Below are positions 39,353 through 42,742 of a DNA stretch of 42,742 nt, one piece after another. Location of the stretch: NCBI GenBank assembly GCA_036523795.1, contig DATDDN010000182.1:1-42742 (forward strand). The letters are read 5' to 3'. Numbering within the stretch: position 1 is the first letter of the stretch; each line of letters begins with the position of its first letter. Both the position numbers and the translations under genes were made by a program. This DNA comes from 39-52-133 sp036523795 (lineage in GTDB: Bacteria; Pseudomonadota; Gammaproteobacteria; Burkholderiales; Gallionellaceae). The notes below the pieces were generated by a model. The model searched no databases, had not been told where the DNA came from, and saw only the letters and a list, made by a program, of their open reading frames with translations.

Positions 39353-39880
39353 ATGTCTGACGTAAAACGCTATCACCCCGCCCTGGTCGTGCTGCACTGG
39401 CTGCTGGCCCTGGCCATTTTCGGCGCCTTCATCATGGGCGCTTTCGTGCTGGACGACATGAAAAATGACGCTCCGCAGAAAATCCAGTTGCTGCAGATGC
39501 ATGTGCTCGGCGGTCTGACCATCCTGGTACTCACCGCCGTGCGCCTGTTCGTACGCATGAAGACGGCCAAACCCGCGCCAGTGGTGACCGACAATCCCAA
39601 GATGGACAAGGTGGGCACTGGCGTGCAGCACCTGCTGTATGCACTGACCCTGCTCGCAGCCATCTCTGGCATGGTGCTGGCCAGCAAGCACAACCTGCTT
39701 GCCATCCTGTTCAAGGCCGCCGGCGCACTGCCCGAGAGCTTTGAAGGTGCAGCACACAGCGCGCATAGCCTGATGGCAATGGGCCTGATCCTGTTCACCC
39801 TGGTGCACATCGCCGGCGCGCTCAAGCACCAGTTTGTTCTCAAGAACAATATGCTCGACCGCATGAAGCTCGGCAAATAG
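39353..39880 (+). CDS. Cytochrome b561 family membrane protein
   Basis: Di-haem b-type cytochrome of 175 residues with four membrane helices, of the bacterial CybB type. It passes electrons between quinone and periplasmic acceptors. Candidate haem-ligand His residues sit at the expected helix positions: His8 and His15 in RYHPALVVLHWLLAL, His50 in LLQMHVLGGLTIL, and His138 and His152 in AHSAHSLMAMGLILFTLVHIAGALKH. TAVRLFVRM is also typical. AAGGAAACAAG gives the ribosome site. The two monohaem cytochrome genes upstream make an electron-transfer module likely. Confidence 0.93.
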   Translation: MSDVKRYHPALVVLHWLLALAIFGAFIMGAFVLDDMKNDAPQKIQLLQMHVLGGLTILVLTAVRLFVRMKTAKPAPVVTDNPKMDKVGTGVQHLLYALTLLAAISGMVLASKHNLLAILFKAAGALPESFEGAAHSAHSLMAMGLILFTLVHIAGALKHQFVLKNNMLDRMKLGK

Positions 39881-39901
39881 TCCGGGCACGGATGCAGCGT
39901 C

Positions 39902-40330
39902 ATGCGTCTGTGGTCGCTGCATCCACACCATCTCGATGCCAAGGGGCTGGTCGCGTTATGGCGCGAAGCTCTGCTGGCTCAAAAAGTTCTCAGCGGCCTA
40001 ACTCAGGGCTATCGCAATCACCCGCAGCTCACCCGTTTCAGGCAGCAGGCCGACCCGCTTGCAGCCATTGCCACCTATTTGCGTGAAGTGCAGCTAGAAG
40101 CGACTCGTCGCGGCTATCGCTTCGATGCGGGCAAGATTGCCGACCGCACACAGCTAGCCCGTATTCCGGTCACGGATGGGCAGCTGGCCTACGAGCTGGC
40201 TCACCTCAGGGCCAAGCTCAAGGCGCGTGACCCCGCTGCACTGGCACGGCTGGATGCCGTCGCCGACGTAGAGCCGCATCCGCTGTTCAGGGTGGTGGAG
40301 GGTGATGTGGCCGAATGGGAAATCCGCTAG
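39902..40330 (+). CDS. Pyrimidine dimer DNA glycosylase-like (Pyr_excise family) protein
   Basis: Small protein of 142 residues. MRLWSLHPHHLDAKGLVALWREALLAQKVL at the start and GYRNHPQLTRF, DPLAAIATYLREVQLEATRRGYRFD further on are the features of bacterial proteins grouped with T4 endonuclease V. In the T4 enzyme the nucleophile is Thr2; here residue 2 is Arg, so the same chemistry is not assured. A DNA-repair role is therefore only inferred from family membership. ATG 39902 has no clear ribosome site, and the gene is convergent with tcdA, three bases apart. Confidence 0.75.
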   Translation: MRLWSLHPHHLDAKGLVALWREALLAQKVLSGLTQGYRNHPQLTRFRQQADPLAAIATYLREVQLEATRRGYRFDAGKIADRTQLARIPVTDGQLAYELAHLRAKLKARDPAALARLDAVADVEPHPLFRVVEGDVAEWEIR

Positions 40331-40333
40331 CGC

Positions 40334-41062
40334 TTATTTGCCCAGCAGCTTTTTCAACACGGCACCCGCCAGCATGTAGCCGAACAGCGGCGGCATATAG
40401 CTGATGGTGCCGTTGACCGAGCGGGCGCGGCCGGGGCCGTCTACCGGCTCGGGTGGCAACGGATCGGCCGGCTGCTCGTCGGAGAACACGGTGAGCACGC
40501 CCTTGCGGATGTTGTGGTGGCGCTGCAGCCATTTGCGCATCTTGCGCGCCAGCGGGCACATCTCGGTCTGGCTGATGTCCACCACCTGGATGCGCGTTGG
40601 GTCGAGGCGGTTGCCGGCGCCCATGCTGGAGGCTACTTTCAGGCCGCGCTTCACGCTCTGTGCCACCAGTGCCACCTTGCACGACAGCGAGTCGATGCAG
40701 TCGATCACGTAGTCGCAATCGGCAGGTACCAGTTCGTTCACGTTCTCGGTGGTGAGGAAGGTACACAGGACTGTGACCTTGCATTCCGGGTTGATGTCGG
40801 CGATGCGCTCGCGCATCAGCTCGACCTTGGGCAGGCCCACGGTGGAGAGCAGGGCGGGCAGCTGGCGGTTGATGTTGCTGATAGCCACCTTGTCGTGATC
40901 GAGCAGGGTGAGGCGGCCGACGCCGGCGCGCGCCAGCGCTTCGGCGCAATACGAGCCGACGCCGCCGAGTCCGGCGACAAAGATGTGTTTGCCGGCAAGG
41001 AGGGCGAGGCCTTCGTCGCCCAGAAGTATCTGGGTGCGGGAGAATTGGGGAAGGATATTCAT
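40334..41062 (-). CDS. tcdA: tRNA threonylcarbamoyladenosine dehydratase TcdA
   Basis: E1-like ATP-dependent enzyme that cyclises t6A37 of tRNA to ct6A; 242 residues from ATG 41062 (MNILPQFSRTQILLG), with an in-frame TTG at 41080 as alternative. The nucleotide-binding loop is VAGLGGVGSYCAEALAR, followed by LLDHDKVAISNINRQ, which binds ATP in ThiF/MoeB/TcdA proteins. The central DYVIDCIDSLSCKVAL and SSMGAGNRLDPTRI, then TEMCPLARKMRKWL, are typical of TcdA/CsdL rather than ThiF or MoeB. The C-terminal helix MLAGAVLKKLLGK resembles a membrane-association segment. No sulfur-carrier gene is nearby. Confidence 0.93.
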   Translation of the reverse strand: MNILPQFSRTQILLGDEGLALLAGKHIFVAGLGGVGSYCAEALARAGVGRLTLLDHDKVAISNINRQLPALLSTVGLPKVELMRERIADINPECKVTVLCTFLTTENVNELVPADCDYVIDCIDSLSCKVALVAQSVKRGLKVASSMGAGNRLDPTRIQVVDISQTEMCPLARKMRKWLQRHHNIRKGVLTVFSDEQPADPLPPEPVDGPGRARSVNGTISYMPPLFGYMLAGAVLKKLLGK

Positions 41063-41107
41063 GCCGCCATTATCCCGCAAAACAATGGTCCGCCACAGGC
41101 GCTGGCA

Positions 41108-41884
41108 TCAGGCGCGCGGCAGTCTGGGGATGACGGCGTGTGCGTTGGCGCTGGTGGCGGCGGCGATTTCCTGCAGCGACATGCCGCGCAATTCCGCCAG
41201 CGTCTGCGCGATGCGCGGCAGGTACTCCGGTTTGTTCGGCTCGCCGCGCTCGAGGAAATCGGGCGGGATGTCGGGAGCGTCGGTTTCCAGCACGATGGAG
41301 TCGAGCGGCAGCGTGCGCGCCAGTTCGCGCAGCTTGCTGGCGCGCGAGTAGGTCATCGCGCCGCCGAAGCCCAGCTTGAAACCGAGCTTGATGAATTCGG
41401 CCGCCTGCTGCGGGCTGCCGTTGAAGGCGTGGGCGATGCCGCCGCGCACGCGTATCTGGCGCAGGTGCTTGAGGATGGTGTCCTGCGCGCGGCGGATATG
41501 CAGCAGCACGGGCAGCTCGAATTCCCGTGCCAGTTTGAGCTGCTCGGCAAAGTAGAACTCCTGCTGTTGCTGGTCGTAATTTTCCATAAAGAAATCCAGC
41601 CCGATTTCGCCCACCGCCACCACATTTGGCTGCTGCAGGTATTCGCGCACCACATCGAGATCGGCCGGCGTGGCCCGCGCCACATACATGGGGTGGATGC
41701 CATAGGCCGGCGCGCAAGCTGGATGCGCGGCGCACAGCTGCCGCACACTGGCGAAATTGGCGCGTTCCACTGCGGGGATCACCAGCGTGGTGACGCCGGC
41801 GGCGCGCGCTGCCTGCTCCAGCGCAGGCTGATCGTGGCCAAATTCGGCGGCGTCGAGGTGGCAGTGGGTGTCGATGAAGTGCAT
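41108..41884 (-). CDS. tatD: TatD-family metal-dependent hydrolase (DNase)
   Basis: TIM-barrel hydrolase of 258 residues of the amidohydrolase superfamily; members act as 3'-5' exonucleases or in D-Tyr-tRNA-like quality control. Metal ligands are visible: His7 and His9 in FIDTHCHLD, Glu in VAVGEIGLDFF, His in PVLLHIRRA, His in GIAHAFNGS and Asp in IVLETDAPDIPP. The ATG at 41884 starts just beyond the structured repeat at 41900-41958. It lies 45 bases upstream of tcdA on the same strand and is probably co-transcribed with it. Confidence 0.93.
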   Translation of the reverse strand: MHFIDTHCHLDAAEFGHDQPALEQAARAAGVTTLVIPAVERANFASVRQLCAAHPACAPAYGIHPMYVARATPADLDVVREYLQQPNVVAVGEIGLDFFMENYDQQQQEFYFAEQLKLAREFELPVLLHIRRAQDTILKHLRQIRVRGGIAHAFNGSPQQAAEFIKLGFKLGFGGAMTYSRASKLRELARTLPLDSIVLETDAPDIPPDFLERGEPNKPEYLPRIAQTLAELRGMSLQEIAAATSANAHAVIPRLPRA

Positions 41885-41899
41885 GACCTAAAACCTTTG

Positions 41900-41958
41900 T
41901 CCGCAGATTACGCAGATTAAACGAATTTAAAATCTTTTTAATCGGTGTAATCTGCGGA
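41900..41958. repeat. Two-step palindromic element between quinone reductase and tatD genes
   Basis: Outer arms TCCGCAGATTAC (41900-41911) and GTAATCTGCGGA (41947-41958) are exact complements. Inner arms GATTAAA (41915-41921) and TTTAATC (41937-41943) pair again, separated from the outer stem by three bases on each side. CGCAGATTACGCAGATT-type sequences are dispersed in many proteobacteria as REP-like repeats (from memory). It fills the whole gap between the stop of the upstream gene and the tatD leader, so it may end one transcript or stabilise its 3' end. Confidence 0.7.
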
Positions 41959-42742
41959 TTACATGGGTTGCGAAATCTTAAGCACGATCTTGCCGCTCAC
42001 ACCGCCTTGCTCCAGCAGGCGATGCGCCTGTGCGGCGTCGGCAAGCGGCAGCGCGACGCTGACATGCACCTTGAGTTTGCCGCTGTCGGCCAGTTGCGCG
42101 CCCTGTTCCAGAATGCGGCGCTGGCGCACGCGTTCGTCGTGCAGGTGCTGCACCTGCGGGGTGAGCATCAGCTCGTAGCACAGCGACAGGTTGCGCAGGC
42201 GCGCCAGCTGGGTGTCGGCCAGCGACAGCGGGGTGGAGAGCAGGCTCACCACCTTGCCACCGTAGCGCGCTGCGTTGAGCGAGCGGATGAAGGTGTCGCC
42301 CCCCACGGTGTCGAATACGACGTCGGCGCCGCGGCCGTCTGTCCAGGCCAGGGTCTCGGCGATGAAGTCCTGCTCGCGATAGCGGATGATTTTTTCCGCG
42401 CCCAGGCTGCGGGTGAAAGCGGCCTTGGCGTCGTCGCTCACCGTCACCGCCACGCGCGCGCCGAGATGGTGCGCCAGCTGCACCGCAATATGGCCGACGC
42501 CGCCGGCGCCGGCGTGGATCAGGATGGCTTGTCCTGCTTGCAGGCCGGCGCGCTCGACCAGCGCCTCCCACACCGTGAGCAGCACCAGCGGCAGTGCGGC
42601 GCTTTCCTGCATGTTCAGGCTGGCGGGTTTGGCCGCAACGTAGTCTTCGTGCACGGTGGTGTATTCGGCATAGCAGCCGGGCTCGTCGCCGATACCGCCG
42701 TTGCAGAAATAGACCTTGTCGCCCGTCTTGAAGCGGCTGACC
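41959..42742 (-). CDS. Quinone oxidoreductase / zinc-type alcohol dehydrogenase-like, partial
   Basis: NADPH:quinone reductase of the zeta-crystallin (QOR) branch of the MDR superfamily, cut by the window edge; the frame is open from base 42741. The visible part is about 260 residues: the end of the GroES-like domain (TGDKVYFCNGG, AEYTTVHEDYVAAKPASL), then the Rossmann domain with IHAGAGGVGHIAVQLAHHLGARV. Later come KIIRYREQDF, GADVVFDTVGGDTF and the C-terminal LEQGGVSGKIVLKI typical of QOR. No zinc-binding cysteine cluster is seen in the visible part. The N-terminal portion lies beyond the window. Confidence 0.9.
   Translation of the reverse strand, partial: VSRFKTGDKVYFCNGGIGDEPGCYAEYTTVHEDYVAAKPASLNMQESAALPLVLLTVWEALVERAGLQAGQAILIHAGAGGVGHIAVQLAHHLGARVAVTVSDDAKAAFTRSLGAEKIIRYREQDFIAETLAWTDGRGADVVFDTVGGDTFIRSLNAARYGGKVVSLLSTPLSLADTQLARLRNLSLCYELMLTPQVQHLHDERVRQRRILEQGAQLADSGKLKVHVSVALPLADAAQAHRLLEQGGVSGKIVLKISQPM

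Noticed and set aside
1..42742. CRISPR arrays, tRNA/rRNA genes, prophage or intact IS elements
   Set aside because: No regularly spaced repeats, cloverleaf sequences, integrase or complete transposase genes were seen.

Overview
The window is a GC-rich (roughly 60 percent), gene-dense stretch of a Gram-negative proteobacterial chromosome. The gene families (BtuM beside BtuB, a Pil-Chp chemosensory operon, PhoB-PhoR, a large FAD/Fe-S oxidoreductase with a DUF3683-type N-terminus, class II-type c-type cytochromes with a b561) fit a betaproteobacterium best, probably Nitrosomonadales. That placement is inference from gene content, not a database result. No rRNA, tRNA, CRISPR array or intact insertion sequence was seen.

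Layout. (1) 1-6673: cobalamin uptake and nucleotide-loop assembly: the 3' part of a btuB-type receptor gene, a BtuM-like transporter gene, cobQ, cobU and cobT on the plus strand, converging on cobS-cobC on the minus strand. (2) 6983-15347: a promoter and a class I cyclic-di-GMP (GEMM-I) riboswitch, followed by a type IV pilus chemosensory operon: a PilG-like regulator with an extra pseudo-receiver domain, PilH, PilI, PilJ, a compact ChpA hybrid kinase and two divergent CheW-like proteins. (3) 15552-18937, minus strand: a PAPS-type sulfotransferase gene, a chromate transporter gene (chrA) and a cysQ-type PAP phosphatase gene. (4) 19608-22810: a 2-Cys peroxiredoxin, an orphan ParA-type ATPase and a sodium:solute symporter with a His-rich tail. 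(5) 22825-24952: a Pho box with three repeats, phoB and phoR. (6) 24969-30854, minus strand: a conserved protein of unknown function, a HIT protein and a 1278-residue FAD/Fe-S oxidoreductase. (7) 30855-33857: a fibronectin type III lipoprotein gene flanked by non-coding gaps with palindromes. (8) 33858-38216: thpR, then a membrane-fusion protein / DevC-like permease / ATPase / TetR operon with a palindromic operator over its promoter. (9) 38264-39880: two monohaem c-type cytochromes and a cytochrome b561. (10) 39902-42742: a Pyr_excise-family protein, then tcdA, tatD and a partial quinone oxidoreductase gene on the minus strand.

The most striking find is the c-di-GMP riboswitch in front of the whole pil-chp operon, which would tie pilus-based motility control directly to the second messenger at RNA level. 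Next are the self-contained TetR-controlled efflux operon with a visible operator, the sulfotransferase/PAP-phosphatase pairing around a chromate transporter, and the BtuB-BtuM salvage route joined to cobamide assembly genes.
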